Positions 51,226 through 59,500 of a stretch of 64,000 bases of DNA are shown here, in pieces (the first letter of the stretch is position 1; every line of letters begins with the position of its first letter). Source of the DNA: Serratia quinivorans. Its GTDB lineage: Bacteria; Pseudomonadota; Gammaproteobacteria; Enterobacterales; Enterobacteriaceae. Under the pieces are notes generated by a model. That model was not told the DNA's origin and did no database searches. It saw only the letters and a program-made list of their open reading frames with translations. A program made the position numbers and the translations under genes. The stretch covers positions 62,001 to 126,000 of the forward strand of contig NZ_CAMKGL010000011.1 of the NCBI RefSeq assembly GCF_946227985.1. Direction: 5' to 3'.

Positions 51226-51352
51226 TTACCCGACAGCATTCGAGCTTGCAGGTAGGCGGCAACTGAACGCATTCCCGAGAACCTGGTAAGCCAGGTGACC
51301 GAGGGTAAGAGAAGGCAGCCAACACCGCTGCAACTTGAAGGATAAAGGGTAT
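51226..51352. repeat. ERIC element with covarying core, abutting mnmE
   Basis: It has the ends TTACCCGACAGCATTCGAGC and GCAACTTGAAGGATAAAGGG. The core is TCCCGAGAACCTGGTAAGCCAGGTGACCGAGGG (33 bp, 51268-51300), changed on both arms relative to the standard core but still self-complementary in part. Its right end supplies the sequence directly before the mnmE ATG, including GAAGGA. Confidence 0.8.
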
Positions 51353-52717
51353 ATGAGCACCACCGATACCATCGTAGCCCAAGCCACCCCGCCGGGACGC
51401 GGCGGCGTCGGCATTCTGCGTATTTCCGGCCGTGGCGCCAAAGACGTCGCCCAGGCCCTGCTCGGCAAGCTACCCAAGCCGCGTTACGCCGATTACCTGC
51501 CATTCCGAGATGCCGCAGGGGCCACCCTGGATCAGGGCATCGCACTGTGGTTCCCGGGCCCTAATTCGTTTACCGGCGAAGACGTGCTGGAACTGCAAGG
51601 CCATGGCGGGCCGGTGATCCTCGATCTGCTGCTCAAACGCGTGTTGGCGCTGCCAGGCATGCGTATCGCGCGGCCCGGTGAGTTTTCCGAACGCGCATTC
51701 CTCAACGACAAGCTGGATCTGGCGCAGGCCGAGGCGATTGCCGACCTGATCGATGCCAGTTCAGAGCAGGCGGCACGCTCAGCCATGAACTCGTTGCAGG
51801 GGGCTTTTTCCACCCGCATCCACCAGCTTGTGGAAGCACTTACTCACCTGCGGATCTATGTAGAAGCGGCCATCGACTTCCCCGATGAAGAAATCGACTT
51901 CCTGTCTGACGGTAAAATCGAAGCGCAGCTCAATGGCGTTATGGCCGATCTGGACAGCGTACGCGCCGAAGCGCACCAGGGCAGTCTGTTGCGTGAAGGG
52001 ATGAAGGTGGTGATCGCCGGGCGGCCAAACGCCGGTAAATCCAGCCTGCTGAACGCATTGGCCGGCCGCGAGGCGGCAATTGTTACCGATATCGCCGGCA
52101 CCACCCGCGACGTTTTGCGCGAACATATTCACATCGACGGCATGCCATTGCACATCATCGACACCGCCGGCCTACGTGAAGCTATCGACGAAGTTGAGCG
52201 CATCGGTATCGAACGTGCATGGAACGAGATCGAACAGGCGGATCGCGTACTGTTTATGGTCGATGGCACCACCACCGCGGCCACCGAGCCGGCTGAGATT
52301 TGGCCAGAGTTTATGGCACGTCTGCCGCACCGCTTGCCCATCACCGTGGTGCGCAATAAAGCCGATATCACCGGTGAGACGCTGGGTATGACCGAAGTAA
52401 ATGGCCACTCACTTATTCGCCTGTCGGCGCGTACCGGCGAAGGCATAGATCTGCTACGTGACCACCTGAAGCAGAGCATGGGCTTCACCAGCAATATGGA
52501 AGGCGGCTTCCTGGCACGCCGTCGCCACCTGCAGGCGCTGGAGCAAGCGGCCCAGCATCTGGTTGAGGGCAAAGAACAGTTAGTGAGCGCTTACGCGGGG
52601 GAGCTGTTGGCCGAGGAATTGCGCCTGGCGCAGCAGGCGCTGAGTGAAATCACCGGTGAATTCACTTCCGATGACCTGCTGGGACGCATCTTCTCCAGCT
52701 TCTGTATCGGCAAGTAA
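51353..52717 (+). CDS. mnmE: tRNA modification GTPase MnmE
   Basis: With MnmG it makes the 5-carboxymethylaminomethyl group on wobble uridine. The 454 residues equal E. coli MnmE. The N-terminal folate-binding domain ([20 protein letters not shown]) is followed by helical parts and the G domain with P-loop [13 protein letters not shown]3 IDTAGLRE and G4 NKAD. The C-terminal CIGK holds the catalytic Cys. The ATG at 51353 abuts an ERIC copy; AAGGATAAAGG before it includes ERIC-derived bases. Confidence 0.98.
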   Translation: MSTTDTIVAQATPPGRGGVGILRISGRGAKDVAQALLGKLPKPRYADYLPFRDAAGATLDQGIALWFPGPNSFTGEDVLELQGHGGPVILDLLLKRVLALPGMRIARPGEFSERAFLNDKLDLAQAEAIADLIDASSEQAARSAMNSLQGAFSTRIHQLVEALTHLRIYVEAAIDFPDEEIDFLSDGKIEAQLNGVMADLDSVRAEAHQGSLLREGMKVVIAGRPNAGKSSLLNALAGREAAIVTDIAGTTRDVLREHIHIDGMPLHIIDTAGLREAIDEVERIGIERAWNEIEQADRVLFMVDGTTTAATEPAEIWPEFMARLPHRLPITVVRNKADITGETLGMTEVNGHSLIRLSARTGEGIDLLRDHLKQSMGFTSNMEGGFLARRRHLQALEQAAQHLVEGKEQLVSAYAGELLAEELRLAQQALSEITGEFTSDDLLGRIFSSFCIGK

Positions 52718-52746
52718 ACCATCATCCCTCTAAGGAAAGAACAGGC

Positions 52747-53547
52747 ATGGCATTAACTCTCAAGGTGTTACTGGAAAACCGCCGCGCCACCGGCGTGGAC
52801 AAATCGCTGCGGGTGAAAGCCGGGCTCAGCCTGTTGATTCAGGATGAAACGGACTCGGTTTTATTTGATACCGGCCCTGATAACACTTTCCTGCATAACG
52901 CAGAACTGATGGGCGTCGATCTGTCCGGGTTAACCGCGACGCTACTGTCACATGGTCATTATGACCACTGCGGCGGCGTCCCTTGGTTACCCGATAACAG
53001 CCGTATCATCTGCCATCCGCAGATCGCCAATGAACGCTATTCGGCGGTAAAACTGCTGGGTAAAACCCGGAAAATCAAAAAATTATCGCTGGATATCGAT
53101 TACTCACGGCATCAAATGGAGTACAGCAGTGAGCCACTGCATATCAGCGAACGTTTTATCTGGTCCGGGGAAATCGCGGTTGCCGAGCCAAAAGCCTATG
53201 GCGTGATCAGTGGCAACACCGAGGCGGTGGATTACGTTAGCGACGAGGGTGTGCTGATTTATAAGTCCGATCGTGGGTTGGTGATTATTACCGGCTGTGG
53301 ACATCGCGGGATCATTAACATCGTGCGCCACTGCCAAAAGATCACCGGGGTCAATAAGATCCATGCGTTGATCGGCGGTTTCCACCTGCGCTGCGCATCA
53401 CCGCGCCTGTTATGGCAGGTCAGGCATTTTCTGAATCAGCAAAAACCCGATAAGCTCATGGGGTGCCATTGTACCGGTTCATGGGGACGGCTGTGGTTAC
53501 CGGAGATGATATCACCGGCGACGGGAGACACTTTCGTTCTGGAATAA
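52747..53547 (+). CDS. MBL-fold metallo-hydrolase
   Basis: The 266-residue metallo-beta-lactamase-fold protein has the metal motif SHGHYDHCGG (His69, His71, Asp73, His74), preceded by FDTGPDN, and later His residues in TGCGHRGIINI and GGFHLR, and CHCTG near the C-terminus. It resembles the family often annotated as RFA-P synthase-like or dihydropterin-related MBL proteins, whose true substrate is rarely known. No signal peptide is seen. It lies 29 bp after mnmE but is absent there in E. coli. Confidence 0.8.
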   Translation: MALTLKVLLENRRATGVDKSLRVKAGLSLLIQDETDSVLFDTGPDNTFLHNAELMGVDLSGLTATLLSHGHYDHCGGVPWLPDNSRIICHPQIANERYSAVKLLGKTRKIKKLSLDIDYSRHQMEYSSEPLHISERFIWSGEIAVAEPKAYGVISGNTEAVDYVSDEGVLIYKSDRGLVIITGCGHRGIINIVRHCQKITGVNKIHALIGGFHLRCASPRLLWQVRHFLNQQKPDKLMGCHCTGSWGRLWLPEMISPATGDTFVLE

Positions 53548-53616
53548 AACGCTAATAAGCACATTAGTTTTTACCGCCATACCATTGAACAAGAATCGCT
53601 ATCTCCCCTGGCTTGC

Positions 53617-53664
53617 CAAAAATCACCTAAGCTTATCTCAGCGATTTTTGTCGGGAGAGATAAG
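53617..53664 (+). promoter_or_regulatory. Interleaved inverted repeats before the N-hydroxylase gene
   Basis: Stem 1 pairs CAAAAATCAC (53617-53626) with GCGATTTTTG (53641-53650), 9 of 10 matches. Stem 2 pairs CTTATCTC (53632-53639) with GAGATAAG (53657-53664), 8 of 8. The arms interleave, which is the order of an H-type pseudoknot with linkers of 5, 1 and 6 nt. The gene's ATG follows 5 nt later, and GGGAGAGA in the last linker and stem would be its ribosome site. Confidence 0.55.
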
Positions 53665-53669
53665 AAAAA

Positions 53670-54971
53670 ATGAATGACCCACTGGATTTACTGGGTGTCG
53701 GCCTTGGCCCCTTCAACCTCAGTCTGGCCGCGCTGGCCTATGAAAGTGGCGTCCTCAAATACACCTTTCTCGATCGAAACGCCAGCTTCCGTTGGCACCC
53801 CGGCATGCTGCTGCCTTCCGCCTATATGCAGACCTATGTACTGCAAGACCTGGTGACGGCGGTAACACCTCGTAGCCAATTCTCCTTTATCAATTACCTG
53901 GTCGAGCAGAAAAAAATCTATCGGTTTTTGATCACCGAACAGCAAATTATCAGCCGTGAAGAGTTCTCAGACTACCTGAGCTGGGCCTGCGATAGATTAG
54001 ATGGGCTACAGTTTTCACAGTCGGTTGAAAGTATTGATTTTGACGATGACAAGCAGCTGTTCGAAGTCCGCACCATCAACCAGACTTTGTGGGCAAAGAA
54101 TATCTGCCTGGGTACCGGCCACGATCCCTGGCTGCCGGAGGCGTTTTACCCTGCACTGGGCGAAAACTGCCTGCATGCCGCCGAAATTGCCATTCGCAAC
54201 CCGGATCTGACCGGTAAGCGAGTCGCCGTTGTCGGGGGAGGCCAAAGTGGTGCAGATATTTTCCTGAACGCGCTACGCGGCCATTGGGGAGAAGCCGCAC
54301 AGCTGGACTGGATTTCTCGTCGGCCGAATTTCCAGCCGCTGGACGAGTCCGCCTTCACCAATGAATACTTCACTCCTGAATATGTCGATTATTTTTATAC
54401 GCTACCGCAGGAGATCCGCGAACGCGAAATCAAGGCTCAGAAGTTACCTGCAGACGGCATCAGTAATCATACGCTGCGCACGCTGTACCATGAGTTGTAC
54501 ATGCGTTTCGACGTGATGCACCAGCCGCGTAATGTCCGTCTTTTACCACACCGAACGTTGCTGGCGATCGAACCGACGGACCAAGGCTATCAATTACGTA
54601 CCCGCCACGGTTTGGAAAATCGTCAGGAAGGATTTCATGCCGACGTCGTCATTTTAGCGACGGGTTACCGCCCTTCGCTGCCGTCCTGTCTAAAACCGCT
54701 GCTGTCACGCATTCCTTTCGACAACAAACAACGCTTGCCGCTACAGCCGGATTTTAACCTTGAGTGGCAGGGGCCTGAACAGAATCGCATTTATGCGGTG
54801 AATGCCGGAATACATAGCCACGGCAGCGCAGAAGGAGGACTCAGCCTGATGGCCTGGCGCTCGGCCCGCATCCTCAATCACCTGCTCGGCAAACCCCATT
54901 TTGATTTGACGCCGAACGCATCGATGATCCAATGGTGGAGTGATGCGCCGCCGGACAATGATATTGCTTAG
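53670..54971 (+). CDS. L-lysine/L-ornithine N-monooxygenase (IucD/PvdA family)
   Basis: The 433-residue flavin monooxygenase hydroxylates the side-chain amine of lysine, ornithine or a related diamine, the first step of hydroxamate siderophores. FAD-binding GVGLGPFNLS (residues 9-18), NADPH-binding VGGGQSGAD (188-196) and the ATGYRP motif (330-335) are present. No siderophore synthetase or transporter gene adjoins it, so it is an orphan. No canonical Fur box is visible upstream; instead there are interleaved inverted repeats. The substrate (lysine, ornithine, cadaverine, putrescine) is not decided by the sequence. Confidence 0.87.
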   Translation: MNDPLDLLGVGLGPFNLSLAALAYESGVLKYTFLDRNASFRWHPGMLLPSAYMQTYVLQDLVTAVTPRSQFSFINYLVEQKKIYRFLITEQQIISREEFSDYLSWACDRLDGLQFSQSVESIDFDDDKQLFEVRTINQTLWAKNICLGTGHDPWLPEAFYPALGENCLHAAEIAIRNPDLTGKRVAVVGGGQSGADIFLNALRGHWGEAAQLDWISRRPNFQPLDESAFTNEYFTPEYVDYFYTLPQEIREREIKAQKLPADGISNHTLRTLYHELYMRFDVMHQPRNVRLLPHRTLLAIEPTDQGYQLRTRHGLENRQEGFHADVVILATGYRPSLPSCLKPLLSRIPFDNKQRLPLQPDFNLEWQGPEQNRIYAVNAGIHSHGSAEGGLSLMAWRSARILNHLLGKPHFDLTPNASMIQWWSDAPPDNDIA

Positions 54972-55079
54972 TCCGATAAATAGGATAAAACGCATACTGT
55001 TTTTTAATGATAAATCCTCGACTTATGCTTAATCTAACTCCCCAGCGTTTTCAGCGCCCCCTCTGTCACGGAGTGAATA

Positions 55080-55805
55080 ATGGCATGTCATTTTGCCCGA
55101 TGGATCCCCACATCCACCGCACTGGATACCCGGAGATTATCCGCCGAGGTAGTTGCTGCAACCGCTGCTTTTTCCGTTAAACGCCGCCAGCGCTTCCTGC
55201 AGGGGCGCATCCTGCTCGCAGAAATGATGTTTTATCTTTATGGCTTGTCGACATTGCCGGCTCTCGCCACCACCCCCACCGGACGCCCCTGTTTCGTCGA
55301 TAATCACCTGCCCGATTTCAGCCTGGCCTATGCCAGCGATACGGTGGGGGTTTTGCTCAGCCAGGAAGGCAAGGTAGGCCTGGATATCGAAGTCATGCGT
55401 GCCCGTGCCGGGCAACATAGAGAGCTGCAACACCAATACCAAACGCCGGCAGAAAACGCCTGGATCAGCGCACAGTACGACCGGCTAGAGGCGGAAACCC
55501 AACTGTGGAGTATTCGCCAGAGCGTGCTGAAGCTTTCGGGCCTGGGTAACAGTGGGCAATCGACGCTGCTGCTGCACCCTTTCTCCGGTCATTTGCGCTC
55601 CAGCATCACTCCTCAGGTTCATGTGATGAGCGATGCCGACGAATATCTGAGCTGGGCTTGCGCACGTGAACCCAGCCTGGAGCGCTTAATCTGCTGGCAA
55701 TACGAAGCGGGTAAAGGCCTGTACAAGCACGGCGAAATCTCCCCGCGAGCCCCTGCACTCTCCACCCGCTTTGTGAAATTAACCAGTCTGGCGCTCCACC
55801 GCTGA
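55080..55805 (+). CDS. yieE: YieE-like 4'-phosphopantetheinyl transferase
   Basis: The 241-residue Sfp-superfamily protein sits just upstream of chrR, where E. coli has yieE. The Mg-binding motif VGLDIEV (residues 99-105) is intact, and TPTGRPCF is the P1-like region. The canonical F/W-S/C-x-K-E-A-x-x-K is WSIRQSVLK (143-151), with Glu changed to Gln and Lys to Arg, and FNxSHS is FSLAYAS (80-86), without the His. It may be a YieE-subfamily trait or a weak enzyme. It would load carrier proteins of fatty-acid, polyketide or peptide synthesis. Confidence 0.78.
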   Translation: MACHFARWIPTSTALDTRRLSAEVVAATAAFSVKRRQRFLQGRILLAEMMFYLYGLSTLPALATTPTGRPCFVDNHLPDFSLAYASDTVGVLLSQEGKVGLDIEVMRARAGQHRELQHQYQTPAENAWISAQYDRLEAETQLWSIRQSVLKLSGLGNSGQSTLLLHPFSGHLRSSITPQVHVMSDADEYLSWACAREPSLERLICWQYEAGKGLYKHGEISPRAPALSTRFVKLTSLALHR

Positions 55806-55979
55806 CATCGGCGATTTATGGCTAATCTGTAAGATAAAACTTTCTTTAACAGATAAATTTCTGCATAAAACTGCAAAGTCAGCCAATTATTCAGCAATCA
55901 TCTATTCTCTCCGCCCTTCTTGCCCTAGTATCTTCAGGTGTTCCAAGCTGAATCTGTTCATTCGAAAGGGAGAATCACC

Positions 55980-56546
55980 ATGTCAGACCAAGCATTAAAA
56001 ATCGTCACCCTGCTCGGCAGTTTGCGCAAAGGCTCTTACAACGCAATGGTAGCCCGCGCCTTACCCGGCCTTGCGCCACAGGGTGTCACCATCGAAGCTC
56101 TTCCCTCTATCCGTGATATTCCGCTGTACGATGCCGATGTACAACAGGAAGAAGGTTTCCCCGCTTCGGTGGAAGCCATTGCCGAGCAAATCCGCCAGGC
56201 CGACGGCGTGATCATCGTGACTCCGGAATATAACTATTCGGTACCAGGTGGGTTAAAAAATGCCATCGATTGGCTATCCCGCCTGCCGAATCAGCCGTTA
56301 GCCGGTAAACCGGTGGCGATCCAGACCAGTTCTATGGGGCCGATTGGCGGCGCACGCTGCCAGTATCATCTGCGCCAGATCCTGGTATTCCTCGATGCGA
56401 TGGTGATGAACAAGCCGGAGTTTATGGGCGGTGTGATCCAGAACAAAGTGGACGCGCAGGCTGAGGAACTGATCGATCAGGGAACCTTAGACTTCCTGAC
56501 CGGACAACTGTCCGCTTTCAGCGATTATATTCGTCGTCTGAAATAA
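55980..56546 (+). CDS. chrR: NAD(P)H-dependent FMN reductase ChrR/YieF
   Basis: The 188-residue flavodoxin-like quinone/chromate reductase matches E. coli ChrR: FMN loop LLGSLRKGSYN, VTPEYNYSVPGGLKNAIDWLSR and SSMGPIGGARCQYHLRQ. It reduces quinones by two electrons, so lowering oxidative stress, and also reduces chromate. The ATG at 55980 follows AGGGAG. It is followed by a terminator. Confidence 0.95.
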   Translation: MSDQALKIVTLLGSLRKGSYNAMVARALPGLAPQGVTIEALPSIRDIPLYDADVQQEEGFPASVEAIAEQIRQADGVIIVTPEYNYSVPGGLKNAIDWLSRLPNQPLAGKPVAIQTSSMGPIGGARCQYHLRQILVFLDAMVMNKPEFMGGVIQNKVDAQAEELIDQGTLDFLTGQLSAFSDYIRRLK

Positions 56547-56556
56547 ATGTCTTTTT

Positions 56557-56591
56557 TGACGCCTTCATAAAAAATTCAATTGAAGGCGTCA
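56557..56591 (+). terminator. Hairpin after chrR
   Basis: TGACGCCTTC-N15-GAAGGCGTCA is a perfect 10-bp stem 10 bp past the stop; only a short T-run follows. Confidence 0.65.
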
Positions 56592-56641
56592 TTTCAATCA
56601 GAGAGTTACTCCCAACACATTAAAAATAAAGCCATTAAATT

Positions 56642-57694
56642 ATGTATTTTTTCATTTTGTCCATCTTACTGGCTTTCACCACCAGACCGCTATTAGCTAC
56701 AGAAATGCATTATCCCGCCGGAGAAGAGCCGATCGAGCTACCGGTACATAGCCCACTCAGCGCCCAACTGCCACGCACCACCCAGAGCCAGGAAGATAAA
56801 AAGATCGCAGCCATGTCGTTGTATCTGACGCTGATGCGTGAAGACGGCCGTAACATATGGGCACCCTATCAACTGGCGGCTTCCTCAACGGAAAAGGGCC
56901 AGACCGAACTGGCAGAGCGCTATCTGCAACTGAGCGCCGATCGCGGGTTATGGTATTACTACAATCTGCTGGAAGACGACGCCTTCAACAACATCCAACA
57001 TAGCAGCACCTACCTGTCGATTCTGGCGATAACCAAAGCCCGCTATCTGCAACATGCTCATTGGTTCGAAGGCAAAGCCAGCTATGCCATTCCTGACGGC
57101 ACACCACCGCCCGGAGGCTGGCCAACGGTGGTGTACCTGCACGCCTATGGCAAAAGCGCCGGTATCACACCGGAAGAGCGCGTGTTTTTTAGTGAGATCG
57201 GCGTCGCCTATATAGAGATCAACGGCACCCAGTTGCTGTCTGAAAACAGCTTCCGCTGGTCAAATTACAGTGACGAAAGCACCCAGAGCGCGATTCAGCG
57301 GGCTCTGCAGCCATCCACCGAAGAATTAAAGCTCAACCCGCAGAAAATCTACCTTGCCGCCCGCGGACAGGGGGCGCTGCATGCCGCTAATCTGTTAGCC
57401 AAATACCCGCAACTTTATGCCGGCGCGCTGCTGATTGCCCCAAATGGCGGGATCAAGCAGGCACAGCAATCTCTGGCGACCCATAAGCGGCTGGTGGTGG
57501 CCTACTACGAACGGCAAAATTTCAGCGAACAGGCACTGGCAATGCACTTTGCCAATCTGTTCAGCGAAAATAATCAGGTGGAGGCTTTGCATTTTGCCCA
57601 GGGCGAGAGCCCTGATGGCGGCTGGCAGGCGCGTTTTAAACGGCCGTTGCAGTGGATGTTGCATCAGGCGCCCGACGCAACACCGGGCACCTAA
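56642..57694 (+). CDS. Secreted alpha/beta-hydrolase-like protein, nucleophile lost
   Basis: The 350-residue protein has an N-terminal signal sequence (about 20 residues, ending PLLATE). Residues 55-120 look helical and Sel1/TPR-like (APYQLAASSTEKGQTELAERYLQLSADRG segment, starting APYQLAASSTEKGQTELAER). From about 145 it resembles an alpha/beta hydrolase: TVVYLHAYGKSAG (oxyanion strand) and YLAARGQGALHAANLLAKYP. In the latter the usual G-x-S-x-G elbow reads A-R-G-Q-G, with Gly242 where Ser is expected. A true family could not be named. It follows chrR and may be separately transcribed. Confidence 0.75.
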   Translation: MYFFILSILLAFTTRPLLATEMHYPAGEEPIELPVHSPLSAQLPRTTQSQEDKKIAAMSLYLTLMREDGRNIWAPYQLAASSTEKGQTELAERYLQLSADRGLWYYYNLLEDDAFNNIQHSSTYLSILAITKARYLQHAHWFEGKASYAIPDGTPPPGGWPTVVYLHAYGKSAGITPEERVFFSEIGVAYIEINGTQLLSENSFRWSNYSDESTQSAIQRALQPSTEELKLNPQKIYLAARGQGALHAANLLAKYPQLYAGALLIAPNGGIKQAQQSLATHKRLVVAYYERQNFSEQALAMHFANLFSENNQVEALHFAQGESPDGGWQARFKRPLQWMLHQAPDATPGT

Positions 57695-57747
57695 GATAAC
57701 TACACGCATTGGCTTGCAGGCTACGGAGAAAGTTAGTTATTAGGGAG

Positions 57748-57802
57748 AGCGTGCCGAAGGGGTCGTAGCAGCTTCAGCTGCCGGAGCGCCCCTCGGTGCG
57801 CT
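57748..57802. repeat. Compound inverted repeat between convergent genes
   Basis: AGCGTGCCGAAGGGG (57748-57762) faces CCCCTCGGTGCGCT (57789-57802), an imperfect stem. Inside it GCAGC-TTCA-GCTGC (57768-57781) is a perfect small hairpin. It does not match the ERIC consensus or the second repeat family. Confidence 0.5.
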
Positions 57803-57847
57803 AGGCCCGGGTATCTCGGATTCAAAGACAACTTTGTCATCAAACTC

Positions 57848-57866
57848 GGGCCGACATTGTCGGCCC
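57848..57866. terminator. Terminator at the adeP 3' end
   Basis: GGGCCGAC-ATT-GTCGGCCC then TGTTCTTT, 12 bp past the adeP stop on the minus strand; it may act for both strands. Confidence 0.75.
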
Positions 57867-57878
57867 TGTTCTTTCGTA

Positions 57879-59216
57879 TCAGTGACCGTCGACAAAAACA
57901 ATCTTCAGCACAAACAGCAGCGCTACCACGACCACGCATGGGCTGATTTCACGCCAGCGGCCGGTACCCAGCTTCATTACGCAGTAAGAAATAAAGCCAA
58001 GCGCGATACCTTCGGTAATCGAGAAGCTGAACGGCATCATCACCGCCGTCACAAAAGCAGGTACGGCTTCGGTCAGGTCATCCCACTTCACCCGCGCCAG
58101 GCTGGATGTCATCAGCACGCCCACGTAGATCAACGCGCCGGCAGCGGCATAAGCCGGCACCATGCCTGCCAATGGCGACAGGAAAATCACCAACAGGAAC
58201 AGAATACCGGTAACCACCGCGGTCAGACCGGTACGGCCGCCGACGGAAACCCCGGCAGAACTCTCAATATAGGCGGTAACGGAAGAGGTGCCGACAAACG
58301 AACCGGCCACCGAACTGATGCTGTCCACGTACAACGCCTGCTTCATGCGCGGGAACTTGCCTTTGTCGTCGGTCAGACCGGCCTTGTCGGTCACGCCAAT
58401 CAAAGTGCCGGAGGAGTCAAACAGGTTCACCAGCATAAAGGAGAAAATCACCCCTGCCAGGCCAATGTTCAGCGCACCCGCCAAATCAACCTGACCCACT
58501 ACCGAGGTAATGTTCGGAGGCATGGAGAACACACCGCCGTATTTCACATCGCCCAGCGCCCAGCCGATCAGGGTAGTTACCACGATGGAAACCAGCACCG
58601 CCGCATGGAAATTACGTGAGGACAGTACGGCAATAATAAAGAAGCCCAGCGCGCCCAGCAGCACGTTGTGCGAGGTCAGACTGCCTATGGTCACCAGCGT
58701 ATCCGGGTTAGCCACCACGATGCCGGCATTTTTCAGCCCCATCATGCCGATAAACAGGCCGATACCGCTGGTGATCCCCACACGCAGGCTCATGGGTATA
58801 TTGGCAATCATCCAGTAACGGACGCGGAAAATAGTCAGCAACAATAAGCCGACCGCCCCCCAGAAGATAGCTCCCATGCCGACCTGCCATGAAATGCCCA
58901 TCGCGCCCACGACCACAAAGGCAAAGAACGCATTGAGGCCCATAGCCGGTGCCAGTGCCACCGGCAGATTCGCCAACAGGCCCATAAAAATACTGCCGAA
59001 AGCGGCAATCAGGCAGGTCGTTACGAACACCGCCTGCGTATCCATGCCCGCCGCACCCAGAATTTGGGGGTTAACGAACACGATATACACCATGGTCAAA
59101 AAGGTAGTAATACCGGCAATCGTTTCCGTACGCGCCGTGGTGCCATGTTGCTTGAGCTTAAACACACGCCCAAGCAAGCCTTGCTCAACGTCAAGGCCAG
59201 TGACTTGTTTGTTCAT
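57879..59216 (-). CDS. adeP: Adenine permease AdeP (NCS2/AzgA family)
   Basis: The 445-residue inner-membrane purine:proton symporter matches E. coli AdeP (YieG): FKLKQHGTTARTETIAGITTFLTMVY at the start, APAMGLNAFFAF, NLFDSSGTLIGVTDKAGL and GTSSVTAYIESSAGVSVGGRTG. About 12-14 membrane segments. In E. coli it lies between chrR and yieH, as here, except that the hydrolase-like gene is inserted. Confidence 0.94.
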   Translation of the reverse strand: MNKQVTGLDVEQGLLGRVFKLKQHGTTARTETIAGITTFLTMVYIVFVNPQILGAAGMDTQAVFVTTCLIAAFGSIFMGLLANLPVALAPAMGLNAFFAFVVVGAMGISWQVGMGAIFWGAVGLLLLTIFRVRYWMIANIPMSLRVGITSGIGLFIGMMGLKNAGIVVANPDTLVTIGSLTSHNVLLGALGFFIIAVLSSRNFHAAVLVSIVVTTLIGWALGDVKYGGVFSMPPNITSVVGQVDLAGALNIGLAGVIFSFMLVNLFDSSGTLIGVTDKAGLTDDKGKFPRMKQALYVDSISSVAGSFVGTSSVTAYIESSAGVSVGGRTGLTAVVTGILFLLVIFLSPLAGMVPAYAAAGALIYVGVLMTSSLARVKWDDLTEAVPAFVTAVMMPFSFSITEGIALGFISYCVMKLGTGRWREISPCVVVVALLFVLKIVFVDGH

Positions 59217-59260
59217 TTTCAGAAATTCCGAAGAAGGGAATGGACCGTCGCCGGCTATCC

Positions 59261-59322
59261 TATACCCAAAATAATTGGACTCGCAGCCAACACAAATGCG
59301 GTTTCAAGTATGCCGGGTATAT
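59261..59322. repeat. ERIC remnant with core deleted (about 62 bp)
   Basis: Both ERIC ends are present (TATACCCAAAATAATTGGAC; TTTCAAGTATGCCGGGTATA), but the core hairpin is absent, leaving about 25 bp between. It lies in the 284-bp gap between adeP and yieH; the rest of that gap shows no gene. Confidence 0.85.
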
Positions 59323-59500
59323 AACAAAAAGTCAGGGTTTTGATGCTGATCACGGCTTTTTTTCGCCGTCTTTACGGCTAAAAACCTCAACAGCTTGTAT
59401 TTACTGAAATTGATCGGCAATCCGTGATTCTGGGGTCGCAATCCTGCCTGATGCGGTTAAAGTGGCATTATCACCGCATAATCTAAGGACACGGCCCCTG

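Noticed and set aside
53548-53669. Fur box before the N-hydroxylase
   Set aside because: I looked for GATAAT-type hexamers and the 19-bp palindrome; CTAATAAGCACATTAG and the GATAAG stretches do not fit well enough.
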